Source: Edaphovirga cremea
GTDB taxonomy: Bacteria > Pseudomonadota > Gammaproteobacteria > Enterobacterales > Enterobacteriaceae
Assembly (NCBI RefSeq): GCF_003332275.1
Contig: NZ_QOVA01000012.1
Coordinates: 61,359 to 125,358, forward strand
DNA: 64,000 bases
Direction: 5' to 3'
The translations under genes were made by a program, and so were the position numbers. Position 1 is the stretch's first letter. Each line of letters begins with the position of its first letter. The notes beneath the pieces are model-generated. The model saw only the letters and a list, made by a program, of their open reading frames with translations. It ran no database searches and was not told the origin of the DNA. This document shows positions 20,058 through 30,850 of this stretch, in pieces.

Positions 20058-21182
20058 ATGACGGAACAAAAAACTCCATCCGCACCGGTTGAAGATATTC
20101 CCGCTGCGGTTGAGACTCCCCACCAGCCAGAGACTGAACCCCGTAAAGAGCAACGTACCGGACTGGTACTCGGTGCGGTCGCTATCGTGCTGGTTATTGC
20201 ACTGGGTGGCGGACTTTATTATCACGGGCACCAACAGGCTCAAGCGCAAACAGCGGCCAACCAGGCGCTGGAATCACAATTGGCAGCGCTAAAGCAGACC
20301 CAGCAAAAAGATAAAGAGCAGATTGAAAACCTGCTGCAACAACAAGGTAAATCGCTGGAAACCGCTGACCATCAGCAAATAACCTTTAACCGACAGCTCA
20401 ATGAGTTGCAGGAAAAAGTGGCAACCATTGCTGGCAGCGACTCAAAAACCTGGCTTCTGGCACAGGCAGACTTTCTGGTGAAACTCGCGGGTCGTAAGTT
20501 ATGGAGCGATCAGGACGTTACCACTGCGGCTGCGCTGCTGAAAAGTGCTGATGCCAGCCTCGCGGACATGAACGATCCTAGCCTGATAGATGTTCGCCGT
20601 GCGATTACTGAGGATATCGGTTCACTCTCGGCTGTGGCACAAGTGGATTTTGACGGAATCATCCTGAAGGTGAATCAGCTTTCCAATCAGGTTGATGATC
20701 TGCGTTTGGCAGATAATGATACCGATGATTCGCCGATGGATGAAGACAGTGCTGAACTCACCAGTTCGCTCAATGAATGGCGACAGAACCTGAGTAAAAG
20801 CTGGCATAACTTTATGGCTGACTTTATTACCATACGCCGCCGTGATAGCAGTGCAGAACCATTGCTGGCACCAAATCAGGACGTTTATCTCCGGGAAAAC
20901 ATCCGTTCCCGTCTGCTGGTCGCGGCACAGGCCGTGCCGCGTCATCAGAATGAAGTTTTTAAACAGTCGCTCGAAACCGTTTCAACCTGGGTACGGGCCT
21001 ATTTTGATACCAGCGATCCCAGCACCAAAGCCTTTCTGGACGATTTGGAAAACCTCAGTCAACAGTCGATTTCAATGGACGTACCCGATCAGTTGAAAAG
21101 CCAGCCAATGCTGGAGAAACTGATGCAGACGCGTGTTCGTAACCTGCTCGCCCAGGCTCCCACCAGCAACCAGGAGGGCTAA
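20058..21182 (+). CDS. hemX: HemX, membrane-anchored haem-operon protein (uroporphyrinogen-III C-methyltransferase label in databases)
   Basis: A 374-residue bitopic inner-membrane protein. A Pro/Glu-rich cytoplasmic start of about 35 residues is followed by one membrane helix ([20 protein letters not shown]), a periplasmic coiled coil (about 60-130, rich in Gln, Ala, Leu) and a HemX domain. No S-adenosylmethionine methyltransferase domain is visible, so the common database name is doubtful. Its place in the operon suggests a scaffold with HemY for late haem steps, which is inference. Confidence 0.92.
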   Translation: MTEQKTPSAPVEDIPAAVETPHQPETEPRKEQRTGLVLGAVAIVLVIALGGGLYYHGHQQAQAQTAANQALESQLAALKQTQQKDKEQIENLLQQQGKSLETADHQQITFNRQLNELQEKVATIAGSDSKTWLLAQADFLVKLAGRKLWSDQDVTTAAALLKSADASLADMNDPSLIDVRRAITEDIGSLSAVAQVDFDGIILKVNQLSNQVDDLRLADNDTDDSPMDEDSAELTSSLNEWRQNLSKSWHNFMADFITIRRRDSSAEPLLAPNQDVYLRENIRSRLLVAAQAVPRHQNEVFKQSLETVSTWVRAYFDTSDPSTKAFLDDLENLSQQSISMDVPDQLKSQPMLEKLMQTRVRNLLAQAPTSNQEG

Positions 21183-21185
21183 ATT

Positions 21186-22379
21186 ATGCTACGCGTATTA
21201 GTCCTTTTTCTGCTGCTGATTGCCGGCATCGTTGTTGGCCCGATGCTGGCCGGGCATCAGGGTTATGTCCTGATCCAAACAGATAATTACAATGTGGAGA
21301 CCAGTGTCACCGGGTTGGTGATTATGGTGATCCTCTTGTTTGTTGTGCTGTTTATCATCGAATGGATCCTGCGCCGTCTGTTCCGCACCGGTGCCCGCAC
21401 CCGTGGCTGGTTCGCTGGCCGCAAGCGCTCGAAAGCCCGCAAGCAAACCAAGGCAGCCATGATCAAGTTGGCCGAGGGCGATCATCGTCAGGTTGAAAAA
21501 CTCCTGACACGTAACGCCGACCATGCAGAGCAGCCGATGGTGAACTACCTGCTGGCCGCAGAAGCCGCGCAACAGCGCGGGGATGATTTCCGCACCAATC
21601 AGTACCTTGAACGCGCCGCAGAAATTGCGGATACCGATCAGTTACCTGTGGATATCACCCGCGTAAGAATTCAGTTGGCGCAAGGTGAAGTCTACGCCGC
21701 ACGCCATGGCGTTGACCGTCTGCTGGCTCAGGCACCGCGTCATCCAGAAGTGCTTCGTCTGGCTGAGCAAGCCTATTTGCGCAGCGGCGCATTCTCTTCA
21801 CTGCTGGAGATCTTGCCGTCGATGGCAAAAAGCGATCTGCACAGTGAAGACGAATTGCAGGCACTGCAGGAAACCGCCTATATCGGTCTGATGAACCAGA
21901 TTATGGCTGATGAAGGCAGCGATGGGCTGAAACGCTGGTGGCGCGATCAAAATCGTAAAACCCGTCATGTTGTCGCCCTGCAAGCCGCCATGATTGAGCA
22001 TCTGATTCAGTGTAACGATCATGATATGGCGCAGCAGGTGCTGCTGGATGGCCTGAAACGTCAATATGATGAACGACTGGTACTGCTGATCCCTCGCCTG
22101 AAGTCTGGTAACCCTGAGCAACTTGAGAAGCTTTTGCGCCAGCAGATCAAACAGCATGGCGCAACCCCGTTACTCAACAGTACGCTTGGGCAGCTCTTGA
22201 TGAAGCACGGTGAATGGCAAGCAGCCAGTGAATCCTTCCGGCAGGCGCTGCAACAGCGTCCTGACGCGTATGACTACGCATGGCTTGCTGATGCCCTCGA
22301 TAAGTTGCATAAAGCCGATGAAGCGGCACAGATGCGCCATGAAGGGCTGATGCTGACCCTGAAACAAGACGGTGAATGA
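21186..22379 (+). CDS. hemY: HemY, inner-membrane TPR protein of the haem operon
   Basis: A 397-residue protein with two N-terminal membrane helices (VLVLFLLLIAGIVVGPML, then VIMVILLFVVLFIIEWIL) and a cytoplasmic domain of tetratricopeptide repeats, the last around LGQLLMKHGEWQAASESFRQAL. It is not related to the Bacillus protoporphyrinogen oxidase of the same name. Three bp separate it from hemX. A strong terminator follows. A role organising porphyrin enzymes at the membrane is probable but not shown by sequence. Confidence 0.94.
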   Translation: MLRVLVLFLLLIAGIVVGPMLAGHQGYVLIQTDNYNVETSVTGLVIMVILLFVVLFIIEWILRRLFRTGARTRGWFAGRKRSKARKQTKAAMIKLAEGDHRQVEKLLTRNADHAEQPMVNYLLAAEAAQQRGDDFRTNQYLERAAEIADTDQLPVDITRVRIQLAQGEVYAARHGVDRLLAQAPRHPEVLRLAEQAYLRSGAFSSLLEILPSMAKSDLHSEDELQALQETAYIGLMNQIMADEGSDGLKRWWRDQNRKTRHVVALQAAMIEHLIQCNDHDMAQQVLLDGLKRQYDERLVLLIPRLKSGNPEQLEKLLRQQIKQHGATPLLNSTLGQLLMKHGEWQAASESFRQALQQRPDAYDYAWLADALDKLHKADEAAQMRHEGLMLTLKQDGE

Positions 22380-22402
22380 TTTTCTCTAGTCGGTTTCACA
22401 GG

Positions 22403-22426
22403 AAGGCTCCTCCGGGAGCCTTTTTT
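22403..22426 (+). terminator. Terminator of the hemCDXY operon
   Basis: AAGGCTCC (22403-22410) and GGAGCCTT (22415-22422) form a perfect 8-bp stem with a TCCG loop, ending in a run of six T. It lies 24 bp past the hemY stop and faces the glmZ terminator. Confidence 0.9.
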
Positions 22427-22432
22427 ACAGGC

Positions 22433-22657
22433 AAAAAAAACACTTGCCAGATGACAAGTGTTATAAAAAGCAAATCAGGTCTAGGACAGCAGGGGTGGTG
22501 CCTCACTCAACGTTATGCCCGCTCGGTGATAAATATATCGTTATCGATGAGTTGGACAGTAGGCACCGAAATTGGCTCTGCGACATTCCTGGGTTTATGA
22601 AGCTCTTTTATCGTGAGAAAGAAGAAGACTGTCATAAGAGATGGAATGTGCATCTAC
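22433..22657 (-). ncRNA. glmZ: Small regulatory RNA GlmZ
   Basis: Reading leftward from 22657 the RNA begins GTAGATGCACATTCCATCTC, and contains GGAATGTCGCAGAGCC and, near the 3' end, AACGTTGAGTGAGGCACC, all near-identical to E. coli GlmZ as I recall it. It ends in a hairpin (AACACTTG with CAAGTGTT, 22439-22462) and eight U, the expected Hfq-binding terminator. GlmZ pairs with the glmS leader and raises glucosamine-6-phosphate synthase; RapZ and RNase E inactivate it. The gene is next to hemY, as in E. coli. The length is about 225 nt, slightly longer than the 207 nt of E. coli. Confidence 0.88.
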
Positions 22658-22669
22658 AAGACTGATAAA

Positions 22670-22684
22670 GCACGTTGCGTGCCA
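22670..22684 (-). promoter_or_regulatory. Sigma-54 promoter of glmZ
   Basis: On the minus strand TGGCACGCAACGTGC has GG and GC spaced by exactly ten bases, the -24/-12 pattern of sigma-54. The GC is 12 bases before the GlmZ 5' end at 22657, the required distance. No equally good sigma-70 pair is seen at the same place, although I cannot exclude one. Confidence 0.82.
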
Positions 22685-22802
22685 ACCATGTTGACGCCAC
22701 ACAAATTATTATTTAATTCATTGTTTTAACTAAACAAATTTAAATAACAACTTATTCTATTATTTCTGCATTTCTTTTTCGCCCGCTGCCACGGCAACAA
22801 AC

Positions 22803-22915
22803 TGTCGCTTGGCGGAGACGGAGGACTGTGACATTTATTTTACCGTTATAAATCAGATAACTAGATGTCTCCCTCCGGCGACAAACATACCTGCCTTTGT
22901 CGTTAAAATCAGACA
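22803..22915 (-). promoter_or_regulatory. Three GlrR-type activator boxes (TGTC-N10-GACA) for glmZ
   Basis: Three 18-bp boxes lie 120-245 bp upstream of the sigma-54 promoter. On the minus strand they read TGTCTGATTTTAACGACA (22898-22915), TGTCGCCGGAGGGAGACA (22866-22883) and CGTCTCCGCCAAGCGACA (22803-22820); the first two match TGTC-N10-GACA perfectly and the third has one mismatch. This motif and a set of three are known for GlrR, the response regulator that activates sigma-54 promoters of glmY and glmZ. The AT-rich stretch at 22700-22770 could hold an IHF bend site. Confidence 0.8.
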
Positions 22916-22976
22916 GTGTTTAAACATTACGCAAACTGCGCAAAAATACACCTTTATCCGCAGTCGGAATGCAAAA

Positions 22977-22997
22977 AACCCCGCGTTAAGCGGGGTT
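22977..22997 (-). terminator. Terminator of the tRNA cluster
   Basis: AACCCCGC (22977-22984) pairs with GCGGGGTT (22990-22997); on the minus strand a run of six T follows. It is 10 bp past the 3' end of the tRNA-Pro gene. Confidence 0.88.
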
Positions 22998-23006
22998 CTT
23001 TAAATG

Positions 23007-23083
23007 TGGTCGGCGAGAGAGGATTCGAACCTCCGACCCACTGGTCCCAAACCAGTTGCGCTACCAAGCTGCGCTACTCGCCG
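23007..23083 (-). tRNA. proM: tRNA-Pro (anticodon UGG)
   Basis: A 77-nt gene with encoded CCA. The ends CGGCGAG and CTCGCCG pair, the T arm GGTTCGAATCC is present, and the anticodon loop reads TTTGGGA with UGG. It appears identical to E. coli proM and is the last gene of the cluster argX-hisR-leuT-proM. Confidence 0.97.
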
Positions 23084-23162
23084 AAATGTACTTCTTTACT
23101 GCCGCGCATTGTATCAATGATGATCGTTGTATTAACGAAAAATCGTATCAATGCAATCTGTG

Positions 23163-23249
23163 TGGTGCGAAGAGAGGGACTTGAACCCTCACGTCCGTTA
23201 AGACACTAACACCTGAAGCTAGCGCGTCTACCAATTCCGCCACCTTCGC
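23163..23249 (-). tRNA. leuT: tRNA-Leu (anticodon CAG)
   Basis: An 87-nt class II tRNA gene with long variable arm and encoded CCA. The acceptor ends are GCGAAGG and CTCTTCGC, the anticodon loop contains CTTCAGG with CAG. Second-to-last gene of the cluster. Confidence 0.96.
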
Positions 23250-23262
23250 AACTTCACAAATT

Positions 23263-23339
23263 TGGGGTGGCTAATGGGGCTCGAACCCACGACAACTGGA
23301 ATCACAATCCAGGGCTCTACCAACTGAGCTATAGCCACC
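23263..23339 (-). tRNA. hisR: tRNA-His (anticodon GUG)
   Basis: 77 nt including the extra 5' G (position -1) that identifies tRNA-His, and encoded CCA. The anticodon loop TTGTGAT holds GUG. Acceptor stem GTGGCTA pairs with TAGCCAC. Confidence 0.97.
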
Positions 23340-23393
23340 ATTTACTCTTTCACGCGGTAAATATACCACCGCAGCTCTTGCGCACAAACTTAA

Positions 23394-23470
<77 letters not shown>

Positions 23471-23618
23471 GTAGCGCCGTTGCGGGACGGGATATTACGG
23501 ATTTAATGGGGTGCTGTCTATACCTTTTTCTCATAAATGTTGCGTTTGATTACGCTTTGTCCATTCCGAGGCAAAAGTAAGCATTCTGCACCCCCTTACA
23601 ATCACTTACCCGATGACT

Positions 23619-25007
23619 TTACCCTTTATGCGGGGTTTGTGCACGCTTATGCATCCCCAGCCCAAAGTATATCAACGACACACCGGCGATAAAAATAGCC
23701 CCTACCAGTAAAGAAATCCGCGTATCGGGGTTAAACCCCATGCCTACCAGTACGCACAACAGGAATGCCAGCGTCAGATAGTTTGCATAAGGGAACATAA
23801 TCGATTTGAACGGATGCTTCTTCAAAGCTTCTTTATGGACAGCACGGAAGCGCAATTGGCTGATCAGCACCACAAACCACGGCATCATACCCGGCAGCAC
23901 ACTGGCGCTGTAGACGTAGACAAACACTTTTTCCGGATTCGGGATGATGTAGTTGAGGCATGACCCCACCAGCAAACAGGCGATAGTCACGGCAATACCA
24001 TAGACGGGAACACCGCTAATCGAGACTTTGCCAAGAAAAGACGGCAATTGCCGGTTATTTGCCAGGGTGTATAGCATACGTCCACAGCTGTACATACCGC
24101 TGTTACAGCCGGAGAGCGCCGCCGTTAATACCACAAAGTTGATGATCCCGGCCGCAGCAGTAATACCAATTTTGGCAAAGGTAAGAACGAACGGACTGCC
24201 ATGCGTACCAATTTCATTCCATGGGAAAATAGTGACGATAACAAAAATCGCACCCACGTAGAAAATCAGGATACGCCAGAGGATGTTATTAATTGCTCGC
24301 TTGAGAGTAACCTGGGGATTTTTCGCTTCACCCGCAGTAATCCCCACCAATTCAACACCCTGATAAGATGCCACCACAATACAGAGTGCAAAAAGAAATC
24401 CCTTCCACCCTCCCGCAAAGAAACCACCATGGTTGGTCAGATTGCCAAAACCCGTTGGCTGACCAAAGTTACCAAAACCAAAGAAAATCACGCCCAGACC
24501 AACAACGATCATCACGATAATGGTGGTGATTTTTATCAGCGCAAACCAAAACTCGAACTCACCGTACAATTTCACTGCGGCAAGGTTAGCCGTGGCGACA
24601 ATCGCGATACCTGCCAGTGCCGGAATCCATTGAGGCATATCCGGATACCAATATTGTACATAGACGCCAATTGCGGTGATTTCCGATATCCCAACGGCAA
24701 TCCACATGAACCAATAGCTCCACGCAGTGAGATAGCCGAAATAGGGGCTGAGATATTTGTGTGCATACACCGCAAAAGAACCGGCAACAGGTTCAAGGTG
24801 CAACATCTCACCCATTGAACGCATGATAAAGAACACAAATACACCGGCGATGATATAAGCCAGTAATACTGAAGGCCCTGCCCATCTAAGGGTGCTGGCA
24901 GCCCCCATAAACAGACCAACACCGATGGTACCACCCAGTGCTATCAATTCTATATGCCGGGCTTCCAGCCCCCGCTGTAGCCCTTGTTGCTTCTCTTGAC
25001 TCGCCAT
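23619..25007 (-). CDS. yifK: Amino-acid permease YifK (threonine/serine transporter ThrP)
   Basis: A 462-residue APC-family permease with twelve hydrophobic helices. The first helix has the family signature [17 protein letters not shown], and helix 8 contains [19 protein letters not shown]. coli YifK has been identified as a proton-coupled threonine/serine uptake system, repressed by Lrp and GcvB. The order wecG-yifK-argX is as in E. coli. The 250-bp upstream spacer holds a terminator for the wec operon and leaves room for a promoter of its own. Confidence 0.93.
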   Translation of the reverse strand: MASQEKQQGLQRGLEARHIELIALGGTIGVGLFMGAASTLRWAGPSVLLAYIIAGVFVFFIMRSMGEMLHLEPVAGSFAVYAHKYLSPYFGYLTAWSYWFMWIAVGISEITAIGVYVQYWYPDMPQWIPALAGIAIVATANLAAVKLYGEFEFWFALIKITTIIVMIVVGLGVIFFGFGNFGQPTGFGNLTNHGGFFAGGWKGFLFALCIVVASYQGVELVGITAGEAKNPQVTLKRAINNILWRILIFYVGAIFVIVTIFPWNEIGTHGSPFVLTFAKIGITAAAGIINFVVLTAALSGCNSGMYSCGRMLYTLANNRQLPSFLGKVSISGVPVYGIAVTIACLLVGSCLNYIIPNPEKVFVYVYSASVLPGMMPWFVVLISQLRFRAVHKEALKKHPFKSIMFPYANYLTLAFLLCVLVGMGFNPDTRISLLVGAIFIAGVSLIYFGLGMHKRAQTPHKG

Positions 25008-25137
25008 AAAACCTCTGTCTGTCGTTGGATGTCGTTTTGCCTTCCGAAGTTATCGGAATGTTATTGTTTTTTCTGGATTCTATTATTTACCGCGCAATAG
25101 GATTTCGTATTTCAGCGGTATTAGCAAACCGTCCATT

Positions 25138-25168
25138 AAAACCCTATGTTCTAAGTGAAAGGGTTTTT
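25138..25168. terminator. Probable bidirectional terminator between wecG and yifK
   Basis: AAAACCCT (25138-25145) pairs with AGGGTTTT (25160-25167), flanked by A on one side and T on the other, so it can work from either strand. It lies 91 bp past the wecG stop, and ends the wec operon. Confidence 0.65.
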
Positions 25169-25258
25169 ATATCCGATAGTGATTTTTTGTTTTAGTTTCA
25201 AGTAATTAAGACGAAGTGGAAGGCCAGTTGTGAAGTACTTCGAACTGGCACATTCAAT

Positions 25259-25999
25259 TTATAAACGATTGGTGTAGTGATAACGCAGATATTTTAATAG
25301 TTTCAGCTGTCGGCCAAAGCGGCTAGGCTGCAAAATGAGACGGTAAAGCCACTCAAGACCCGAGTTCTGCCAAAACTTAGGTGCACGTTTAACGTGACCA
25401 GTATAAACATCGTACGTACCGCCTACTCCCATATATAACGCGTCAGGATAGGTTTCCCGGCAATCCCGCATCAGGATCTCCTGACGAGGCGATCCCATAG
25501 CCACAGTCACAATAGCTGCCCCACTGGCTTTTACCCGATGGAACAGTGACTCACGCTCTTCTGGTGTGAAGTAGCCGTTCTGGCTGCCAACAATATTCAC
25601 ATTCCACTGGGCGCGAAGTTGGGTTTCGGTTTGAAGCAAAATTTCTGGTTTCCCTCCGATCAGAAAAACCGGTGCTCCCTCCTGCCCCGCCCTTTGCATC
25701 AACGCCTCCCACAAATCGGCACCGGCGATACGTGAAATAACCGCATCCGGATATTTACGGCGGATTGAACGCACAATGCTTATGCCGTCGGCATATTTGT
25801 ATTCAACACCATTGATCAGTTCGTGCAGCGAAGGATCGCGCTCGGCTGCCAACACTTTTTCAGCATTGATCGCCACCAGCGTTCCTGTTTTTATCCGCTT
25901 ACCAGCAAACAGATGATCAAGGAACTGAGCCATATTACGAAAACCCCAAATATCCAGACCGCGAATGGTATATTTAGGGATAGAGCTTATCGAATCCAT
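25259..25999 (-). CDS. wecG: UDP-N-acetyl-D-mannosaminuronate transferase (lipid II synthesis, ECA)
   Basis: WecG adds ManNAcA to undecaprenyl-PP-GlcNAc (ECA lipid II). The 246-residue GT26 (WecG/TagA/CpsF) protein shows [35 protein letters not shown], and the [20 protein letters not shown] block. ATG 25999 is chosen over an upstream TTG because AGGG precedes it by six bases and the length equals the E. coli protein. Last gene of the wec operon, 9 bp after wzyE. Confidence 0.95.
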   Translation of the reverse strand: MDSISSIPKYTIRGLDIWGFRNMAQFLDHLFAGKRIKTGTLVAINAEKVLAAERDPSLHELINGVEYKYADGISIVRSIRRKYPDAVISRIAGADLWEALMQRAGQEGAPVFLIGGKPEILLQTETQLRAQWNVNIVGSQNGYFTPEERESLFHRVKASGAAIVTVAMGSPRQEILMRDCRETYPDALYMGVGGTYDVYTGHVKRAPKFWQNSGLEWLYRLILQPSRFGRQLKLLKYLRYHYTNRL

Positions 26000-26008
26000 C
26001 AAATTCCC

Positions 26009-27385
26009 TTACAGAATGCTGTCTGCAGGCGTCTGAGACGATGCACAAGTACGATGCCGGATACCCATAACACGCTGCTTGATAAGACCACCAGCGTCAA
26101 ACATCCAATACAGCAATTTGGCTAACACCAGACAGGCGCCAAAAATAATGCAGAAAAAGACCACACGGGACACAAATGAATCTACGCCCTCACGTGCAAG
26201 TACGATCATGTTAAAAACCGCACCAAAACAGAACCCCTGAAGAATGGCAGCCTTATAGCGATTGCTCTCCCTTTTCCCCAAATCATACAACCAATCAAAC
26301 CATTTAATGATCAAACCCACGACTACCGCCCCTAACGGGATAAACCACACGCCTCCCATCACCACCAGAGAACCGATTAGCGTGGGCGATATCGCCAGCC
26401 CGGAGTGATTATTCAATACTTCCCAAGTGAAGTAGTTTGCTGAATTCAGGACTACGTCCGGGCGGCCAGGCCATAACCAACTGGGAATGAAAACATAGAA
26501 ATCACGGACAATCGGAGCCACCCCCTGAAAATCAATTTTATCGTAATTTTGCAGCAGCAGTGCCAGATTCTCCCAGGGAGAGAACGTATCGCGAGTCAGA
26601 TAAAGGAAGGTGTAAAACGCCTCGGCTCCACTGACGTCAAGGCTATAACGTTTGAGTGCCAGCCAGAACATGCCAACAACACCGAAGACCCCGGCCATCA
26701 TCAACATCCACAGCGAGATCCACCCACGGACAATGCCGATAAAGAGAAACAGGGCAAAAGCAATAATGATATTTGCACGGGTTCCTCCCACAATGACGTA
26801 TGTCAGGATACCAAATGCAACAGTGCTCACCAGAAAGAATAGCCAGCTTCTTGAGTCTTGCCGCAAGAAATAAACTACCAGCATCGCGGGAATAAAGAAG
26901 TAGAAGAACCGCTTCAACGCCACACCCGATACATCACTAGAGAAGATCTGGCTGTAGGAGTTGAGCTTGAACAACAGGAAACCATTCTGCATGAAGAACA
27001 CGCCAACCGTACCGACGGCGACTATCGCCAGCATCAGCCAGGTGAGGTGGGTTTCGACCCTGTTCATGCTAAACAAAGGTACACGCTTTTGAACCTGTTG
27101 CCTGCGCAACCGCGTTTTATAACTGACGTAATAAATCGCGTAGAAACACGCAGCGGCCAGCAATGCCTGCAACAGATATTCAACGGGCACTACGCTGACA
27201 TCAAACTGGAACACCAGCATACAGGTCAGCGGGAAACCGAAGAAAAACGTCAGCAGGTAAAGAACGGAAAAAAAGACATTGAAATTAAAGCGGACTCGCC
27301 TGAACTCCTGATAGGTCAGCGTCAGGATAAACAGCAGTGAAAGCAGATAGACCACCAGCAAGCCGCCAAACTGAGTCAGGGTCAT
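26009..27385 (-). CDS. wzyE: ECA polymerase WzyE
   Basis: A 458-residue polytopic inner-membrane protein with about eleven hydrophobic helices that joins trisaccharide repeat units into ECA chains. [39 protein letters not shown] and [18 protein letters not shown] are highly conserved. ATG 27385 overlaps the wecF stop by 4 bp and gives the E. coli-like N terminus; an upstream in-frame start at 27424 would be inside wecF and is not favoured. The protein is 8 residues longer than E. coli WzyE. Confidence 0.95.
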   Translation of the reverse strand: MTLTQFGGLLVVYLLSLLFILTLTYQEFRRVRFNFNVFFSVLYLLTFFFGFPLTCMLVFQFDVSVVPVEYLLQALLAAACFYAIYYVSYKTRLRRQQVQKRVPLFSMNRVETHLTWLMLAIVAVGTVGVFFMQNGFLLFKLNSYSQIFSSDVSGVALKRFFYFFIPAMLVVYFLRQDSRSWLFFLVSTVAFGILTYVIVGGTRANIIIAFALFLFIGIVRGWISLWMLMMAGVFGVVGMFWLALKRYSLDVSGAEAFYTFLYLTRDTFSPWENLALLLQNYDKIDFQGVAPIVRDFYVFIPSWLWPGRPDVVLNSANYFTWEVLNNHSGLAISPTLIGSLVVMGGVWFIPLGAVVVGLIIKWFDWLYDLGKRESNRYKAAILQGFCFGAVFNMIVLAREGVDSFVSRVVFFCIIFGACLVLAKLLYWMFDAGGLIKQRVMGIRHRTCASSQTPADSIL

Positions 27386-28467
27386 GCCGACTCTCCTGAC
27401 GCGATAGCCAATGCCTGCTGCCAACCGTCGATATAGTTGGGATTAAAAAACGCGATGCTGTTTTTGTCAGTCAGCGCGATCTGCCGCTGTGCCTCACGGA
27501 CTGTCGCTTCATCCAGTGAGTCGCCATAAAACAGGACGGGCAAATGTTGCTCCGCCAGATCCTGCCAGAAGGGATTTTTCCGGCTAAGAACAAAAGGTAC
27601 GCCGAACTGAATCAGCAGACAGAGAGTCCCAATACCCTGCTGACGATTGAAAATGAAGTAGCCAAGATCGCAACTGCGTAAAATTTGCAGATAATCAGCA
27701 AACTCGACGCTTTCCGTCAGCAATCGGAGATTCTTTTCTGGGAACAACGCAATACCGGCCTGCCGTACCTGTTCAATGTAGTCATGATTATTCGCCGGGT
27801 AGCCCAAAGGAATAATGATGCGTACATCGCTGCCAAACTGCTGGTGAATCGACTTCAACGCTTCGATATGCCGGTTGGTACGATCTCCAGAGTTCCCCAA
27901 TAGGATCGTCATTGGCCCTGCTTCAGGGCGTTCAGACGTTGCCTGTGTCAGTTCAGGATCCATTCTCGTTGGAAAATACAGCAGGGAAGCGGGAACTCGC
28001 GGATGGCGTTGTTGGTAGTGAACGATATCGCCGCGTGTGGCAAAAATGTGGGCAATACGCCCCTGCGCCCAACGGCGCAACTGATAAAACAGGCGATATT
28101 TCAGGCCAGCGGCGTCCTCATACAGGTCAGCGCCCCAAATATGCCAATAGACTTGTCTGGCTTTAATACTGCCTTTGAGCAAGGCAAGCCATAGCGTGGG
28201 ATTAAACTGGCCGTGCAAGAAAAAATGCGTCGAACGATCCGCCTGTGCAAGGGAAATCACCGCATCCGCCAGCGCTTTTTTATTGGGGAAAACGTCAATG
28301 TTCAACGCTGTGAACCCGGCAAAAGTGCTGTCATCACTGGCGACTACCATAAATTTACGTACTTGTTCAGCAGGTAAACGCAGAGACAGCACATCGTTAA
28401 AGAAGCGCAACACCGTCTGATTATGATGAGGGATATCTGATCCCAATACGTGAATAAGAGTTGTCAT
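27382..28467 (-). CDS. wecF: TDP-Fuc4NAc:lipid II Fuc4NAc transferase
   Basis: WecF (GT56) adds the third ECA sugar, Fuc4NAc, to lipid II. 361 residues (359 in E. coli). Conserved sections include [45 protein letters not shown] and [20 protein letters not shown]. It is joined by ATGA overlaps to wzxE upstream and wzyE downstream, so the membrane and transferase genes are translationally coupled. Confidence 0.95.
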   Translation of the reverse strand: MTTLIHVLGSDIPHHNQTVLRFFNDVLSLRLPAEQVRKFMVVASDDSTFAGFTALNIDVFPNKKALADAVISLAQADRSTHFFLHGQFNPTLWLALLKGSIKARQVYWHIWGADLYEDAAGLKYRLFYQLRRWAQGRIAHIFATRGDIVHYQQRHPRVPASLLYFPTRMDPELTQATSERPEAGPMTILLGNSGDRTNRHIEALKSIHQQFGSDVRIIIPLGYPANNHDYIEQVRQAGIALFPEKNLRLLTESVEFADYLQILRSCDLGYFIFNRQQGIGTLCLLIQFGVPFVLSRKNPFWQDLAEQHLPVLFYGDSLDEATVREAQRQIALTDKNSIAFFNPNYIDGWQQALAIASGESA

Positions 28468-29714
28468 GCCCGTCTACGATAAATAATAAATACAGCGCTA
28501 CACAGCGCGAAGTATATGACATACGTTGCCATATACGCCTGCGCGGCACCCAGCGCGCCATTTCGCGGAATTAACCAGTGTGCAAAACCGGTCAGCAGCA
28601 GAAACTGGCTGACCTCGGTCAAAATATAAAAACGCAGGGAAGCTTTGGCAATCACCAGATAACCATACACATACGCTCCCACTTTCATTACGTCGCCAAC
28701 CAGTTGCCAGGCAAAGAGATCACGCATCGCGACAAATTTGTCAGAAAATAGCAGCCAGATGGCAAAATCCCGCAGCAACCAGACGCAAAAACTCGCTATC
28801 GCCACGGCCGGGATAACAAATTTCAGCGATCGCACAATCTCGCGCGAGATGTCATGTTTCTCGGTCAGGCGCGAGAGTGTTGGCAGCAGATAAACGGTAA
28901 AAGAGGCAGTAATGAATTGCAAATAGGCGTCTGAAATACTGCTGACGCCCTGCCAGATACCTACCGCATCCCAGTTGTAGTTTTCTGCCAGCAGATTTCG
29001 CATCATGACATAGGCCACGGGCAAGGTCACCGAGGTGATCAACGCCATGAGGGTAAATTTGCTGAGCAGTTTCGCTAAAGGCCGATCCCAACCGAGTTTG
29101 AAGTAACTGAGCGGAACGGTTCCGCGTTTGATCAATATAAACCCGGCGGGCAACACCACCAATGCAGGTACCAGCGCCAGCCCAGCGAGCGCCCCCTCAT
29201 AACCGCCAATACGAAAACAGAGGGTATAGGCCACCAGACCAATCAGGCTACCCGCAATGATCGCCAGCGCATTGCCCATCGCATCGCGATATCCTTTCAG
29301 GATCGCCAGACAAAAATTGGCGTAGGCAATACCCATCTGAATCAAGGCCACCGCCCTGACCACGTTTTCATAACGGTTGTGCCCAAACAGGCCAACGCTT
29401 ATGGGTCCGGCGGCCAACAGAAACGTTAGCGCCAGAATCGTAGAGAACCCCAGAATCAACGTGGCAGAAGTGCCCAGGACAGCACGCAAACGCTCGGGCT
29501 GCTGATGATACTCAGCAACGTACTTCGTAATTCCGTTAAAAATACCTGCGCCAGAAAGAACGCCCAGTACGGTAATCAACTGGCGGAAGTTACCCGCCTG
29601 ACCCACGCCGCTCGGCCCAAACGACACCGCCAATAGTTTTATTACAATCAGCCCAACGCCAATTTTAATCAGCGTTGAGCCTGCCGTCCAAACCGATGCT
29701 TTTGCCAGTGACAT
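28464..29714 (-). CDS. wzxE: ECA lipid III flippase WzxE
   Basis: WzxE moves undecaprenyl-PP-linked ECA trisaccharide across the inner membrane. The 416-residue MOP/PST-family protein has about twelve hydrophobic helices, begins [19 protein letters not shown] and contains [22 protein letters not shown] 29714 matches the E. coli length; the longer frame starts at a TTG (29723) inside wecE. It begins one base after the wecE stop. Confidence 0.95.
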   Translation of the reverse strand: MSLAKASVWTAGSTLIKIGVGLIVIKLLAVSFGPSGVGQAGNFRQLITVLGVLSGAGIFNGITKYVAEYHQQPERLRAVLGTSATLILGFSTILALTFLLAAGPISVGLFGHNRYENVVRAVALIQMGIAYANFCLAILKGYRDAMGNALAIIAGSLIGLVAYTLCFRIGGYEGALAGLALVPALVVLPAGFILIKRGTVPLSYFKLGWDRPLAKLLSKFTLMALITSVTLPVAYVMMRNLLAENYNWDAVGIWQGVSSISDAYLQFITASFTVYLLPTLSRLTEKHDISREIVRSLKFVIPAVAIASFCVWLLRDFAIWLLFSDKFVAMRDLFAWQLVGDVMKVGAYVYGYLVIAKASLRFYILTEVSQFLLLTGFAHWLIPRNGALGAAQAYMATYVIYFALCSAVFIIYRRRA

Positions 29715-29715
29715 A

Positions 29716-30846
29716 TCAGGCAAAGAAACTCAGGATGGTATTAATCACCGTGCGTTGGTTCACCTCAGTGAGGTTGTAGAACAGGGGCAATCGCACCAAC
29801 CGTTCGCTGTCTTTACTGGTAAAGCGATCTTCACCAGAGAAACGACCAAACTTTTCGCCTGCCGGGCAGTCATGCAACGGAATATAATGGAATACCGCCA
29901 TGATCTCGGCTTCTTTCAAATAACTGATAAACTTGCTGCGGTCTTTGATATCTTTGAGTTTGATATAAAACATGTGCGCATTTTGCACGCAATCCGCCGG
30001 GATCGACGGCAAATCAATACGCCCCGCGTCAGATAACGTCTTGAACGCTTGGTAGTAATTATTCCACAGCAGCAGACGGCGTTGGTTAATCTGTTCAGCG
30101 GCCTCAAGTTGCCCCCACAAATAGGCAGCCTGCAAATCTGCCATCAGATAACTGGAACCGATGTCACGCCAGGTATACTTGTCGACCTGCCCACGGAAAA
30201 ACTGACTGCGGTTAGTGCCTTTCTCACGAATGATCTCTGCCCGGTCGATCAACGACGGATCGTTAATCAGCGTTGCACCGCCCTCGCCACCCGCCGTGTA
30301 GTTTTTTGTCTCATGGAAACTGAAGCAACCAATGTGGCCGATAGTTCCCAATGCTTTGCCTTTGTACGTCGACATCACGCCCTGTGCGGCATCTTCAACC
30401 ACAAACAGGTTATGCTTTTTCGCCAACGCCATGATGGTGTCCATTTCGCACGCCACACCGGCGTAATGAACAGGCACTATGACGCGGGTTTTTTCAGTGA
30501 TCGCCGCTTCGATTTTAGTTTCATCCATATTCATCGTATCAGGACGAACATCAATAAAGACGACTTTGGCGCCACGCAGGACAAAGGCATTGGCTGTGGA
30601 AACGAAGGTGAAACTTGGCATGATCACCTCGTCACCTTCTTTGATATCCAGCAACAGCGCCGCCATTTCCAGCGAAGCGGTACAGGATGGCGTCAGCAGG
30701 ACTTTATGACAGTTGAACTTCTGCTCCAGCCACTGCTGACAACGACGGGTAAAACCACCGTCACCACACAACTTGCCGCTGTTCATGGCGGCATGCATAT
30801 AATCGAGTTCTGTCCCAACAATGGGTGGAGCGTTAAATGGAATCAT
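29716..30846 (-). CDS. wecE: dTDP-4-amino-4,6-dideoxygalactose transaminase
   Basis: WecE (RffA) uses glutamate and PLP to aminate dTDP-4-keto-6-deoxyglucose for Fuc4NAc synthesis. 376 residues, same as E. coli, DegT/DnrJ/EryC1 fold. The PLP lysine is Lys181 in HETKNYTAGGEGG, and VEDAAQG (about 150-156) contacts the cofactor. Its substrate is normally made by RffG and RffH, whose genes are absent from this operon, so RmlA/RmlB from elsewhere in the genome must supply it. Confidence 0.96.
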   Translation of the reverse strand: MIPFNAPPIVGTELDYMHAAMNSGKLCGDGGFTRRCQQWLEQKFNCHKVLLTPSCTASLEMAALLLDIKEGDEVIMPSFTFVSTANAFVLRGAKVVFIDVRPDTMNMDETKIEAAITEKTRVIVPVHYAGVACEMDTIMALAKKHNLFVVEDAAQGVMSTYKGKALGTIGHIGCFSFHETKNYTAGGEGGATLINDPSLIDRAEIIREKGTNRSQFFRGQVDKYTWRDIGSSYLMADLQAAYLWGQLEAAEQINQRRLLLWNNYYQAFKTLSDAGRIDLPSIPADCVQNAHMFYIKLKDIKDRSKFISYLKEAEIMAVFHYIPLHDCPAGEKFGRFSGEDRFTSKDSERLVRLPLFYNLTEVNQRTVINTILSFFA

Positions 30847-30850
30847 GGGA

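Noticed and set aside
22444..22665. 73-residue ORF on the plus strand
   Set aside because: It lies antisense over the whole of glmZ, begins in the glmZ terminator hairpin and has no ribosome site.
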